From Sphingobacteriia bacterium (GTDB lineage: Bacteria > Bacteroidota > Bacteroidia > Chitinophagales > Chitinophagaceae): a stretch of DNA of 64,000 nucleotides. The stretch lies in assembly GCA_017304675.1 (NCBI GenBank), contig JAFKLS010000020.1, forward strand, positions 180,300 through 244,299, in the 5' to 3' direction. Position numbers and translations under genes: made by a program. Positions 1 through 9,655 of the stretch are shown here, in pieces. The number at the start of each line of letters is the position of its first letter. Positions within the stretch are counted from its first letter, which is position 1. The notes beneath the pieces were generated by a model. The model did not search any database. It had not been told where the DNA came from and was given only the letters and a program-made list of their open reading frames with translations.

Positions 1-471
1 TTGCTTGTTCATTCTGGCCATAACTTCCTCTCTGGAAATATGGTCTCGCTGCATGGTCCTTAATATGCGCAGATGCCGGGGTGCACTTACGCCAATAACA
101 TAATCAAGGTTAAAAGCAGAGCCTGCCTCAAACATCAGTGCCGCTTCTTTTACAATATAAGGCGATTGTTGTTTGGCTGCCCATTGCAAACCCATTTCAA
201 TGGCAGCAGGGTGTACCAAAGCATTTAGTTTGTTCAGTTCATCTTTATCAGTAAAAACAATACCGGCTAGGTATTTCCGGTTAAGTTTATTGTTTTCATA
301 CACAGCTTCTCCAAAAGCAGCTTTCAGTTGCTGCTTCAGAGTTTCATCTTCTTCCATAACCATTTTGGCTGCCGTATCTGCATCAAATACAGGAATACCC
401 AATGTTTCAAATATTTTCGAAACAATACTTTTACCGCTGCCGATACCTCCTGTTAAGCCGATTTTGAGCAT
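1..471 (-). CDS. coaE: Dephospho-CoA kinase, C-terminus cut by window edge
   Basis: Phosphorylates the 3'-hydroxyl of dephospho-CoA, the last step of coenzyme A synthesis, in the cytoplasm. Seen: 157 codons from the ATG at 471 with the P-loop GLTGGIGSGKS at residues 5-15, DAD at 30-32 and the family's LVHP segment further on. Family members are about 195-205 residues, so some 40 C-terminal residues lie beyond the window edge. It follows yajC on the same strand, but an intrinsic terminator hairpin ends only about 12 nt before the start codon, so expression probably depends on read-through or antitermination. The family assignment is firm. Confidence 0.93.
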   Translation of the reverse strand, partial: MLKIGLTGGIGSGKSIVSKIFETLGIPVFDADTAAKMVMEEDETLKQQLKAAFGEAVYENNKLNRKYLAGIVFTDKDELNKLNALVHPAAIEMGLQWAAKQQSPYIVKEAALMFEAGSAFNLDYVIGVSAPRHLRILRTMQRDHISREEVMARMNKQ

Positions 472-482
472 ATTGTTGTAAT

Positions 483-518
483 AAAAAATCCGAAATTCTT
501 TCCTCGAATTTCGGATTT
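483..518 (-). terminator. Intrinsic terminator between yajC and coaE
   Basis: A perfect 13-bp inverted repeat (486-498 with 506-518) with a 7-nt loop is followed on the minus strand by a run of T. It lies after yajC and directly before the coaE start at 471, so it either ends the nusB-yajC transcript or acts as a leader attenuator for coaE. Confidence 0.8.
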
Positions 519-540
519 AGTTTAAAATAAGTTTTAAAAA

Positions 541-873
541 TTATTTTGCTGCAGTGGCTTTGTTAATAGCTGCAGTCCACTCCATGCTTATAGCGCTTCT
601 CTCTATTTTAAGGTAAGATCCGGGGTTTACTTCAATTTGTAAAGTGCCGTCTTCATTTACTTTATTAACAGTTGCATGAATACCTGCAATAGTTACCACT
701 TTATCGCCTTTTTGTAAATTATCGATGAACTTTTTTTGCTCTTTTGCTTTTTTAGCCTGGGGACGGATCATGAACAACCAAAATACCAGAATGATACCAC
801 CCATCATCACCAAAGAGAATGTAGGGCTTCCGCCTTGCTGAGGGTTAGCCATTAATAAAACTGATGTCAACAT
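541..873 (-). CDS. yajC: Preprotein translocase subunit YajC
   Basis: YajC is a small inner-membrane protein that associates with the SecDF complex. Seen: 110 residues, one hydrophobic segment at about 22-36, and directly after it the family signature FMIRPQAKKAKEQ, then a basic cytosolic domain with GDKVVTIAGIHATV, as usual for YajC. The length is typical. It is third in a minus-strand set nusB, DUF1573, yajC, an order common in Bacteroidota. secDF is in the same window, about 5 kb away on the other strand. The start could also be the ATG for residue 8; the longer form is kept. Confidence 0.92.
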   Translation of the reverse strand: MLTSVLLMANPQQGGSPTFSLVMMGGIILVFWLFMIRPQAKKAKEQKKFIDNLQKGDKVVTIAGIHATVNKVNEDGTLQIEVNPGSYLKIERSAISMEWTAAINKATAAK

Positions 874-907
874 TTGTTTATTTTTTATTGTTTGAATAAA
901 TATGTGA

Positions 908-1393
908 TTAATAATTCTTTGCTTTTTTAGGGTCGGGCATTACCACTTTGTCATTGTCCTGTTCATTCAATCCTGTTACTTTCCCTTCGAATATTAAAGC
1001 ACGATCTGTATTTGTTTTATCGTTGCATCTAACATAAATCAGTTTTCTAACATCTGCACTGTGTGCTTTTTTACTGTCGAAAGATGCATTCACAAAACCT
1101 TCTTTACCCGGAGCAATCGGCTCTTTAGTATAATCGGCCAGGGTACAACCGCAACCCGGGGTAACACTTGCCAGGATTAATGGTTTATTACCGGCATTTT
1201 TGCAGCGAAACTGAATATCTGCTTTCTCCCCATACACAATAGTGCCGAAATTTTTCAGGGTATCTACCCATTCAACACTGGTATAATTGGCCGTATCAGA
1301 TAGTGTTTTTTTCACAGCGTCATCACCCGTATTATTGTTATTGCACGCTGTAATACCCATTATTAATAAAGTTAAACATGCAAGGTGTTTCAT
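908..1393 (-). CDS. DUF1573 lipoprotein
   Basis: A 161-residue exported protein. The first 17 residues form a lipoprotein signal with lipobox ITAC, so Cys17 is probably lipidated. The mature part holds one DUF1573 domain: the FGTIVYGEKADIQFRCKN strand and the hallmark PGCGCT motif followed by APGKEG. DUF1573 is an Ig-like beta-sandwich, widespread in Bacteroidota; its molecular role is not established. It sits between nusB and yajC with short gaps, consistent with one transcript. Family call firm, function unknown. Confidence 0.88.
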   Translation of the reverse strand: MKHLACLTLLIMGITACNNNNTGDDAVKKTLSDTANYTSVEWVDTLKNFGTIVYGEKADIQFRCKNAGNKPLILASVTPGCGCTLADYTKEPIAPGKEGFVNASFDSKKAHSADVRKLIYVRCNDKTNTDRALIFEGKVTGLNEQDNDKVVMPDPKKAKNY

Positions 1394-1423
1394 ACATACA
1401 ATTTATGCAAATGTAATATCCGC

Positions 1424-2353
1424 TTAGTTCCTAGATTTAAAATCTATCTTATGAATTTTGCCTTCCGCCAACAATTCTTTATGAATATTATCTAAAATAC
1501 CATTTACAAACTGGCCGCTTTGCGGCGTGCTGTAGTCTTTGGCAAGATCAATATACTCATTAATGGTAACTTTTGTTGGGATGGTTTCAAAGTACAGCAA
1601 CTCACAAACGCCCATTTGCATAATGATCATGTCTAATAAAGCGATACGTTCTGCGTCCCAGTTTTTTAACTTGGGTTTTATTAACTCCAAGCAATATTGT
1701 TTTTTATTGAATACCGTAGTAAGCAACGATTTTGCAAAATTCCATTTTTCGTCTGTAAGCATTTTTTGCAGGTTAGAAGCTGCCGGTTTGCTTAAATATT
1801 TCATCATTAACTGCCCTATCATTTCCATATCATCATCCCAATTGTTGTACAATTCTTCCATATAGCTTTCAAACACTTCGTTGGCCATCATCAGATCTGT
1901 AAATATGAATTCAATGATCGCTTTCTCAGAAGCAGCATCTCTTGATTGCTGGGCAATATATTTTTTATATTGGTCAGATTCGGTTAAATCTGTATACAGT
2001 TTCTTAATCCACTCCCTGTCAATCTTTGCAGCTGTACTGTCTGCCTCAACCTCTTTTTGAAAGGAAGCGGATTCCAGTATTTTCCACAGCAACTCATTGC
2101 CTGCAATTTTAATATTAACATGCAGATCTTCGTAAGTGGTAATATTTTTAGAAGCCCTTACCCTGGCATCTGTTTCTGCATATTTGGCTACCTCTGTAAC
2201 AATATAAATAAGTGTTATGAACAATTCCCGGCTTTTATCCAATTGCTTTTGTAATTCTGCCACGGGGTTTTTAAAAAGATGGGTATCGTTGGCGCATTCT
2301 ATCATATATAATAGCTGCATCACTTTAACCCTGATATTTCGTCTACTGATCAT
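1424..2353 (-). CDS. nusB: Transcription antitermination factor NusB, long Bacteroidota form
   Basis: NusB binds boxA RNA together with NusE (ribosomal protein S10) in rRNA antitermination. Seen: the N-terminal MISRRNIRVKVMQLLY and a C-terminal NusB core with WDAERIALLDMIIMQMG, TIPTKVTINEYIDLAK and GQFVNGILD. At 309 residues it is about twice the E. coli length; the extra is a helical region between the N-terminal RNA-binding helix and the C-terminal core, as is usual in Bacteroidota. It is first in the set nusB-DUF1573-yajC. A box TATCTTCG about 25 nt upstream fits a promoter divergent from groES. Confidence 0.92.
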   Translation of the reverse strand: MISRRNIRVKVMQLLYMIECANDTHLFKNPVAELQKQLDKSRELFITLIYIVTEVAKYAETDARVRASKNITTYEDLHVNIKIAGNELLWKILESASFQKEVEADSTAAKIDREWIKKLYTDLTESDQYKKYIAQQSRDAASEKAIIEFIFTDLMMANEVFESYMEELYNNWDDDMEMIGQLMMKYLSKPAASNLQKMLTDEKWNFAKSLLTTVFNKKQYCLELIKPKLKNWDAERIALLDMIIMQMGVCELLYFETIPTKVTINEYIDLAKDYSTPQSGQFVNGILDNIHKELLAEGKIHKIDFKSRN

Positions 2354-2377
2354 CCTATAAAGAGCTTTGTTGGGCTG

Positions 2378-2385
2378 CGAAGATA
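2378..2385 (-). promoter_or_regulatory. Probable -7 box for nusB (TATCTTCG)
   Basis: One mismatch to the Bacteroidota -7 consensus TAnnTTTG. It would start transcription about 20 nt before the nusB ATG at 2353. The box overlaps the left arm of a 12-nt inverted repeat shared with the groES side. Confidence 0.5.
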
Positions 2386-2468
2386 GGTGCTTGAAGGTAT
2401 TGACCGAAATATAACTGTAGAAACTACAGCAAATGAAAATTTGACACTTCTTTATTCAATAAAAAATG

Positions 2469-2476
2469 CATCTTCG
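2469..2476 (+). promoter_or_regulatory. Possible -7 box for groES-groEL (CATCTTCG)
   Basis: Two mismatches to TAnnTTTG, but it shares ATCTTCGCAGCC with the nusB promoter. A TTTGACA stretch at 2440-2446 could be the upstream element, though the gap of about 25 nt is longer than usual. The leader to groES would be about 135 nt. Confidence 0.35.
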
Positions 2477-2614
2477 CAGCCAATTCTGACAGGCTTTCGA
2501 AAAAATCTTTAAAACGAAAGAGTAAAACTGAAAAATTGGCTTTGCCGAACAGTTGGCAAAAAAGTTGCGAGTTACCAACCTAATAATTTAATCTTTTAAC
2601 TAAAACCTATAATT

Positions 2615-2899
2615 ATGGCAACAAAAAAGCTGAATGTTACACCCCTACACGACAGGGTGATTGTAAAACCAGCCGCCGCCGAAGAGAAAACTGCAGGTGG
2701 TATTATTATTCCAGACACAGCTAAAGAAAAACCTCAACGTGGTGTAGTGGTAGCTGCCGGTTCTGGTAAAAAAGATGAACCCGTTACAGTAAAAGCAGGC
2801 GATACCGTTTTATACGGAAAATATGCCGGTACAGAAATCCAGATCGAAGGGGTTGATTACCTTATTATGAGAGAAAGCGATATTCTTGCAATTGTTTAA
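2615..2899 (+). CDS. groES: Co-chaperonin GroES
   Basis: A 94-residue co-chaperonin that caps the GroEL ring during ATP-dependent folding in the cytoplasm. Seen: the N-terminal [16 protein letters not shown] strand (here [17 protein letters not shown]), the mobile loop [30 protein letters not shown] and the C-terminal DILAIV. The length is typical. groEL follows 80 nt downstream on the same strand, the usual bicistronic arrangement. Confidence 0.98.
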   Translation: MATKKLNVTPLHDRVIVKPAAAEEKTAGGIIIPDTAKEKPQRGVVVAAGSGKKDEPVTVKAGDTVLYGKYAGTEIQIEGVDYLIMRESDILAIV

Positions 2900-2961
2900 T
2901 GAAGTGAAAAGTCAAAAGAGGCTTTCATACATGAATCACAATTTTTAATTTTTCCTTTTAA

Positions 2962-4614
<1,653 letters not shown>

Positions 4615-4643
4615 CCGAAATAAAAAGGGCCTCCTTAACAATA

Positions 4644-4673
4644 AAAATCCCGTTTCTGTTGAAACGGGATTTT
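4644..4673 (+). terminator. Bidirectional intrinsic terminator after groEL
   Basis: A perfect 13-bp stem (4644-4656 with 4661-4673) with loop TGTT, A-rich on the left arm and T-rich on the right. It lies between the convergent groEL and the YhhN-family gene, so it can serve both strands. Confidence 0.85.
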
Positions 4674-4710
4674 GTTACATATATAAACCTTAATAGAATC
4701 TACTACTTAA

Positions 4711-5400
4711 TTAAGCACCTTTCAATATTTTAGAAAATCCATCGGAAAACAAACTCATACTATAACCATATGCCAGCATTACAATAATGCTAAGATAGTT
4801 TTCATTGAAAAATTTAAACTTTTGCAGGGCCAGAGTGGCATCTGAAATAACAAAAAGAATAGCCGCCGGTATAAAAAAGTTCACAGCATTCAGTTTACGG
4901 ATACCACTTTCCAATTGATTGAAAACAGCAATTACCATTAAACCCATACAAGCAGCATAAACAATTAAAGCTGCTTTATAATCTACAATACCATCGTGCA
5001 GAAATTTAAATAGCCTATAGCATAGAAAAACATATACCCCTGTCGCAATAACAGCATTTTGGCATTTGGCCAGCTTCAGCTTCTGAAACCTGAAAAAAGT
5101 AATTGCTATTAACAAATGAAAACACATAAAAAAACCCATCCCTGCCATAAAGTAAAATTCCCCTTCTTTTAGTAACAACAGGTCGCCCAGCCATGCACAG
5201 AGTAAAGAGAAAAATACAAACAATTTAGTGGTTTGATGGAAGTTTTTCTTCGCATTTAAAAAAACATAAGAACCCAATATGGGAATAAGAAGCCCCTTAG
5301 AAACCCACCTGGACGAGTCATTGCCTGAAATGATAAAATAACAATCCAATAAAAGAATACACCAAAAAATCAGCAATCCTCTTTTCTTCAATAACAACAT
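4711..5400 (-). CDS. YhhN/TMEM86-family membrane protein (lysoplasmalogenase-like)
   Basis: A 229-residue very hydrophobic protein with about eight predicted membrane segments and hardly any soluble region. Seen: the family pattern near residues 35-75 (KGLLIPILG ... FSLLCAWLGDLLLL), a YFMAGMGFFMCFHLL helix pair, and late IPAAILFVISDATLA, which fit YhhN/TMEM86. Characterised members hydrolyse the vinyl-ether bond of lysoplasmalogens; whether this one does is inference. It is transcribed towards groEL and shares its terminator. Confidence 0.72.
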   Translation of the reverse strand: MLLLKKRGLLIFWCILLLDCYFIISGNDSSRWVSKGLLIPILGSYVFLNAKKNFHQTTKLFVFFSLLCAWLGDLLLLKEGEFYFMAGMGFFMCFHLLIAITFFRFQKLKLAKCQNAVIATGVYVFLCYRLFKFLHDGIVDYKAALIVYAACMGLMVIAVFNQLESGIRKLNAVNFFIPAAILFVISDATLALQKFKFFNENYLSIIVMLAYGYSMSLFSDGFSKILKGA

Positions 5401-5469
5401 AAAAATCTAAAATTTATTAATTGTAAAAATAAGGGCTCTCAATATAGGTAAAAGCACCCGATATACTGT

Positions 5470-5477
5470 TATTTTTG
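5470..5477 (+). promoter_or_regulatory. -7 box 4 nt before a start codon (TATTTTTG)
   Basis: An exact TAnnTTTG match whose last base is 4 nt before the ATG at 5482. If used, the mRNA is leaderless or nearly so. No clear TTTG-type upstream element is seen at the usual distance. Confidence 0.5.
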
Positions 5478-5481
5478 CCAT

Positions 5482-5805
5482 ATGCTAACCAAAGAAGAAT
5501 TGGCATTCATACAAAAATGGGAAGGGCAAAGAATACAAAAAAATAAAAATTTTGCTGCATTCGTTAAAGGTTTGTCCAGGGGCATGTTCGTTGGTATAGG
5601 CATATTGGCGGTGCTTTCAGCAGGCTGGTACCAACGTGCTAACATGGTGGCCAATACCATGTTTAACCCATTTTTACTTGTATTTATTATCCTAATCATT
5701 GCCATTTTCATAGCTTTCATTTACCGCCAATATACCTGGGAACAAAATGAACAGCACTATAAGGAATTACTGGCCCGAAAAAAACGGAGGGAAAATGAGC
5801 AATAA
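5482..5805 (+). CDS. Small two-helix membrane protein, unknown family
   Basis: 107 residues, not recognised. Seen: a charged N-terminus (KEELAFIQKWEGQR), two hydrophobic segments at about 33-47 and 59-82, and a basic C-terminal tail (LLARKKRRENEQ), suggesting an inner-membrane hairpin with both ends in the cytoplasm. A TAnnTTTG box just before the ATG supports real expression. It lies directly upstream of secDF on the same strand with its own promoter, so a role in secretion is possible but only positional. Confidence 0.65.
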   Translation: MLTKEELAFIQKWEGQRIQKNKNFAAFVKGLSRGMFVGIGILAVLSAGWYQRANMVANTMFNPFLLVFIILIIAIFIAFIYRQYTWEQNEQHYKELLARKKRRENEQ

Positions 5806-5915
5806 ATGCCTGGTGAAGGAATATTTGCATAAAAAATAAAAAATTGTTTGAAAATCGGGAAAAAACTCCTAAAATCCCTGCCGATTTTCCTGTCAGAATA
5901 TCATTTTCATTCCCC

Positions 5916-5923
5916 TATCTTTG
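5916..5923 (+). promoter_or_regulatory. -7 box for secDF (TATCTTTG); fixes the start at 5959
   Basis: An exact TAnnTTTG match. Transcription would begin near 5930, downstream of the alternative TTG start at 5848, so the ATG at 5959 is the likely translation start with a leader of about 30 nt. Confidence 0.6.
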
Positions 5924-5958
5924 CCCACTCTAAAAATTTTTTAAAACAGTTAGAATTT

Positions 5959-8900
5959 ATGCAACTGAAAGGTTTAGTGCGCTTTTTCGCGATTGCCCTC
6001 ATTGTTATCTGTCTTTATCAATTGTCCTTTACATGGATTGTAAAGAATCATGAAAGTGCAATGGATACCAAAGCCGAAAAATGGCTTAACAGTTTGTATG
6101 TATCACCTGAACAAAAGTATGGCAGCAATGCTGAATTGAAAGTATTGTATGCAGATACTTTAAAGCAGGTGAAAGATAGTCTGATGAAGCATTTATTAGA
6201 CAGTACCAATGATTCTAAGATAGGGCCATTTGGTTTAACAACTTATCGCAGTGCAAAAGACAAAGAATTATTACTTGGCTTAGATTTGCAGGGTGGTATG
6301 AGTGTTACTATGGAAGTAGGTTTAGATGGATTATTAAAATCTTTATCTAACTATACCAAAGATCCGGGCTTTAATACAGCCCTTAACAATGCCATAGCCC
6401 GCAAAGCGAATAGCGGTGCAGACCTTATTTCTTTGTTTGTTGAAGAGTTTAAGAAAAATAGCCCTTCAGCCAACTTAGCATCTTTCTTTACTACAAGGAG
6501 CAATGGCAAGATTAAATTTACTTCAACCGATGGAGAGGTTTTATCTTATTTAAGAGAACAATCTTCTCAGGCTTTCAACAATACATTAAGAATTATCAGA
6601 ACAAGGGTTGACCAGTTCGGTGTTTCTTCACCAAACATCAACCCCGATGCTGCAAAAGGCATCATTAATATTGAGCTGGCAGGTGTAAACGATCCTGAAA
6701 GGGTACGTAATTATTTACAATCAACTGCCAATTTGCAATTCTTTGAAGTGTACACTTTAGAAAACCAGGAATTAGGAAAAGGCTTTGAAGCTGCTAACAA
6801 ATCTTTACAGAATTACCTGAACGGTGTTAGCAAAGCAGATACTGCTACAGCCGCAAATACTGTAAAAAAAGATACAACCACAACTGTTAGGAATGCTGCA
6901 AAAGATACCGGCAAAACAGCTACTTTGTCTGAAGTGGCCAAAAACAGTGCACCTGTTGCCGCAGCCAAAACAGATACTGCTAAAGCCAAAAACAATGAAA
7001 ACCCTTTAAGCAAACTATTGTTACCTGGCCCTCAACCTTATCGTGGGGCTAATGGGAAAGTGATCTACCCTGGTGGCTTAGCTTATGTGTTAAGAAAAGA
7101 TACAGGAACTTTTAACAGTTACATGCGCATGGAGATTGTTAAAAACAAATTCCCGGCCAACCTGGTATTCATGTTTGGAAAAATAGACAGTGAAGATCCC
7201 AAGGCTAAAGACCTGATGACCCTTTATGCCATTAAAACACTGGATAACGGGCAGGCTGAACTGGAAGGTGATCATGTAAGCGATGCAGGGCAGGATTTTG
7301 ATGAGCGTGGCAAGATTGCCATTAAAATGAATATGGATAAACTGGGAACCAATATTTGGGCAAAAATGACCGCCAGGAATATTGATCATCCCATAGCAAT
7401 TGTACTTGACAATTTTGTTTACTCTGCTCCTAACGTAAACGATGCCATTACAACCGGTAACTCGCAGATATCAGGAAACTTCACCGTAAAAGAAGCACAA
7501 GACCTTGCAGAGATTTTAAAGAGCGGTAAATTACCGGCTCCTGCAAAAATTGTACAGGAACAAGTAGTAGGCCCTACCCTGGGTAAAGAAGCTGTTAAAG
7601 GCGGCTCTCTCTCCTTCTTTATCTCCTTTATTGTGATTTTCGTTTTAATGCTTGTTTATTACAATACTGCCGGTTGGGTAGCCAATATTGCATTAATATT
7701 AAACTTGCTGTTCACTATAGGCATTCTAAGTGCCATGGGCTTTACTTTAACAGCTCCGGGTATAGCCGGTTTAGTGCTTACCATTGGTATGGCTGTAGAT
7801 ACCAACGTAATTATTTTTGAAAGGATTAAAGAAGAACTAAGCCGTGGCAAGAGCCATGTGGTAGCTGTTAACGATGGTTACAAACGTTCTTTAGCACCTG
7901 TATTAGATGCTCACGTTACCACTTTATTAACTGCCATTATTTTAGCATATTTCGGATTAGGCCCTGTATTGGGTTTTGCCACAACACAGATCATTGGTAT
8001 ACTTTTATCGTTGTTCTGCGGTATCCTTGTATCAAGGCTTATTACCGATATTTATGCAGGTGGTAAAAACAGGCACTTCGAGTATTTCACTTCTTTATCT
8101 AAGAGAATTTTTAAACATGCTTCTTATAAGTTTATCGAATACAGGAAAGTAGCTTACAGCATCTCTGTAGTGGTATTAATATTGGGTATAGCTTCTTTCT
8201 TTAATGGGTTTGATGAGGGAGTTGAGTTTTCAGGAGGTAGAAGCTTTACCATTAAGTTTGATGTATCTGTTTCGCCCGACGCAGTAAGAGACGATCTAAA
8301 AAAAGTTTTTGGTGGCGAATCTCCGGTAATTAAAACTGTTGGTACTGCCAATCAGTTAAACATTACTACCGCTTATTTAATTCATGAAACCAGGCCGAAT
8401 ATAGACTCTACTATTGAGCAGGCTTTGTTTACAGGATTAAAGAACCATCTTCCCAAAGGCCTAAGCTATGTTGAGTTTGATAAAAAGTATAAACAAAGTT
8501 CGCAAAAAGTTGAACCTTCCATTTCAGATGATTTGAAAAGTGGTGCTACCAAAGCAACCGTTTTTGCGTTGATCATTATTTGCTTATACATATTCATCCG
8601 TTTCCGCGACTGGAGATACAGTTTAGGTACCATCTTCTCATTATTGCACGATGTGTTTGTAACCTTAATTGTTTTCAGTTTTGCAAGAAAGATTGTTCCT
8701 TTCCCATTGGAAATAGACCAACACTTTATTGCAGCCATCTTAACAGTAATAGGGTTCTCCATGAACGATACAGTGATTGTGTACGACAGGATACGTGAAG
8801 ACACAAAATTATTCAGGGGAGAAAGCAATAGCGAAATTATTAACAAAGCCATTAACCAAACCCTGAGCCGTACTGTAATGACATCATTAACAGTATTCTT

Positions 8901-9063
8901 AACCATTCTTATTTTATTCATCTTCGGAGGCGAGGTAACAAGAGGCTTTGCATTTGCCATGCTGATAGGTGTAATTACAGGTACTTATTCATCTATTTTT
9001 GTGGCAGCGCCTATTTTGGTTGATTTTGCAAAAGACAAACCATTAGGGAAATCTGAGAAATAG
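5959..9063 (+). CDS. secDF: Fused protein-export membrane protein SecDF
   Basis: SecDF uses the proton gradient to pull exported proteins out of the SecYEG channel. Seen: 1,034 residues from the ATG at 5959. One N-terminal membrane helix is followed by the SecD-specific LGLDLQGGMSVTMEV near 107 and a large periplasmic part, a first helix bundle with GLVLTIGMAVDTNVIIFERIKEE, then the SecF half with FSGGRSFTIKF and a second bundle with IGFSMNDTVIVYDRIRED. The Asp/Arg residues of both bundles are present. About residues 288-352 are a low-complexity Ala/Lys/Thr/Asp stretch not typical of the family. The frame is open to a TTG at 5848, rejected because the promoter lies inside that extension. Monocistronic. 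Confidence 0.95.
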   Translation: MQLKGLVRFFAIALIVICLYQLSFTWIVKNHESAMDTKAEKWLNSLYVSPEQKYGSNAELKVLYADTLKQVKDSLMKHLLDSTNDSKIGPFGLTTYRSAKDKELLLGLDLQGGMSVTMEVGLDGLLKSLSNYTKDPGFNTALNNAIARKANSGADLISLFVEEFKKNSPSANLASFFTTRSNGKIKFTSTDGEVLSYLREQSSQAFNNTLRIIRTRVDQFGVSSPNINPDAAKGIINIELAGVNDPERVRNYLQSTANLQFFEVYTLENQELGKGFEAANKSLQNYLNGVSKADTATAANTVKKDTTTTVRNAAKDTGKTATLSEVAKNSAPVAAAKTDTAKAKNNENPLSKLLLPGPQPYRGANGKVIYPGGLAYVLRKDTGTFNSYMRMEIVKNKFPANLVFMFGKIDSEDPKAKDLMTLYAIKTLDNGQAELEGDHVSDAGQDFDERGKIAIKMNMDKLGTNIWAKMTARNIDHPIAIVLDNFVYSAPNVNDAITTGNSQISGNFTVKEAQDLAEILKSGKLPAPAKIVQEQVVGPTLGKEAVKGGSLSFFISFIVIFVLMLVYYNTAGWVANIALILNLLFTIGILSAMGFTLTAPGIAGLVLTIGMAVDTNVIIFERIKEELSRGKSHVVAVNDGYKRSLAPVLDAHVTTLLTAIILAYFGLGPVLGFATTQIIGILLSLFCGILVSRLITDIYAGGKNRHFEYFTSLSKRIFKHASYKFIEYRKVAYSISVVVLILGIASFFNGFDEGVEFSGGRSFTIKFDVSVSPDAVRDDLKKVFGGESPVIKTVGTANQLNITTAYLIHETRPNIDSTIEQALFTGLKNHLPKGLSYVEFDKKYKQSSQKVEPSISDDLKSGATKATVFALIIICLYIFIRFRDWRYSLGTIFSLLHDVFVTLIVFSFARKIVPFPLEIDQHFIAAILTVIGFSMNDTVIVYDRIREDTKLFRGESNSEIINKAINQTLSRTVMTSLTVFLTILILFIFGGEVTRGFAFAMLIGVITGTYSSIFVAAPILVDFAKDKPLGKSEK

Positions 9064-9085
9064 TTAATTTCTACAATTTAATACT

Positions 9086-9114
9086 AATCCCGATGCGTTG
9101 CATCGGGATTTTTT
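9086..9114 (+). terminator. Intrinsic terminator after secDF
   Basis: An 11-bp perfect stem (9086-9096 with 9100-9110) with a 3-nt loop, followed by a T run. Confidence 0.88.
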
Positions 9115-9168
9115 GCTTAAAACTAACTTAAACTATTGCTTTAAGAACTTACAGACGGCGCTAGTTGA

Positions 9169-9176
9169 TATTTTTG
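9169..9176 (+). promoter_or_regulatory. -7 box of first czc operon (TATTTTTG)
   Basis: An exact TAnnTTTG match, directly after the secDF terminator and 28 nt before the ATG at 9205. It supports the start at 9205 over the GTG at 9181. Confidence 0.5.
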
Positions 9177-9204
9177 CACTGTGTTTAGTCTATTGAAAAA
9201 TATC

Positions 9205-9564
9205 ATGAGCAAGTTGATCATTGCAATCGTTGCATTGCAAATCATCAATATGTCTGTTGATACCAATGATTTTAAGCCACTTCAATGCAATAATGTTATT
9301 GGTGATTTTAACTACCTAAACACAATGGCCGAGTACATTACAGAAATTGTAATGAAGAAAACAGATGCTTTTCCGGAGTTCTTCAAACATAGCGGCTCTC
9401 AATCACAAAGTTTAAAGCATATAGACATAAAGCTATACCAGCCTACTGCATTTTATGCACTAAATATTTGTTCAACAATTGTTACAAATATTTCCTTCCC
9501 TTTTGATGATAAGTATTCATATCAATTCTGCGAAGAAATTCTTCAGCCGCCTTCAATAGCCTAA
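9205..9564 (+). CDS. Small exported protein heading czc operon 1, unknown family
   Basis: 119 residues from the ATG at 9205. No known family was recognised. Seen: a short hydrophobic N-terminus (SKLIIAIVALQIIN) that looks like an export signal, then Cys, MAEYITEIVMKKTDAFPE, a second Cys, FPFDDKYS and a C-terminal LQPPSIA. The protein at 15549-15935, which heads the second czc operon, shares the pattern: Cys, AEY-x2-E-x2-M-x-KKDAFPE, Cys, FP-x2-DK, PP near the end and a terminal Ala. This pairing argues for a conserved periplasmic accessory of the efflux system, perhaps metal-binding; that function is inference. czcC follows 91 nt later. Confidence 0.7.
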   Translation: MSKLIIAIVALQIINMSVDTNDFKPLQCNNVIGDFNYLNTMAEYITEIVMKKTDAFPEFFKHSGSQSQSLKHIDIKLYQPTAFYALNICSTIVTNISFPFDDKYSYQFCEEILQPPSIA

Positions 9565-9655
9565 CATCTATTCACTCCTGTTTTATTAACATTCTATAAG
9601 CTGCTGAATACATTCAGTCAGCATGCAATTATTTATTTTTTCAAATTTATTATTT

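Larger units (their letters stand above)
2373..2481. repeat. 12-nt inverted repeat spanning the nusB/groES divergent promoter region
   Basis: GGCTGCGAAGAT at 2373-2384 is the exact reverse complement of ATCTTCGCAGCC at 2470-2481. Each arm overlaps the presumed -7 box of one of the two divergent promoters (nusB left, groES right). There is no CIRCE-type heat-shock operator between them. Confidence 0.7.

Noticed and set aside
2354..2614. CIRCE heat-shock operator before groES
   Set aside because: No TTAGCACTC-N9-GAGTGCTAA type repeat is present.
5848..5958. N-terminal extension of SecDF from a TTG
   Set aside because: A TATCTTTG promoter box lies within it and the ATG at 5959 gives the normal N-terminus.
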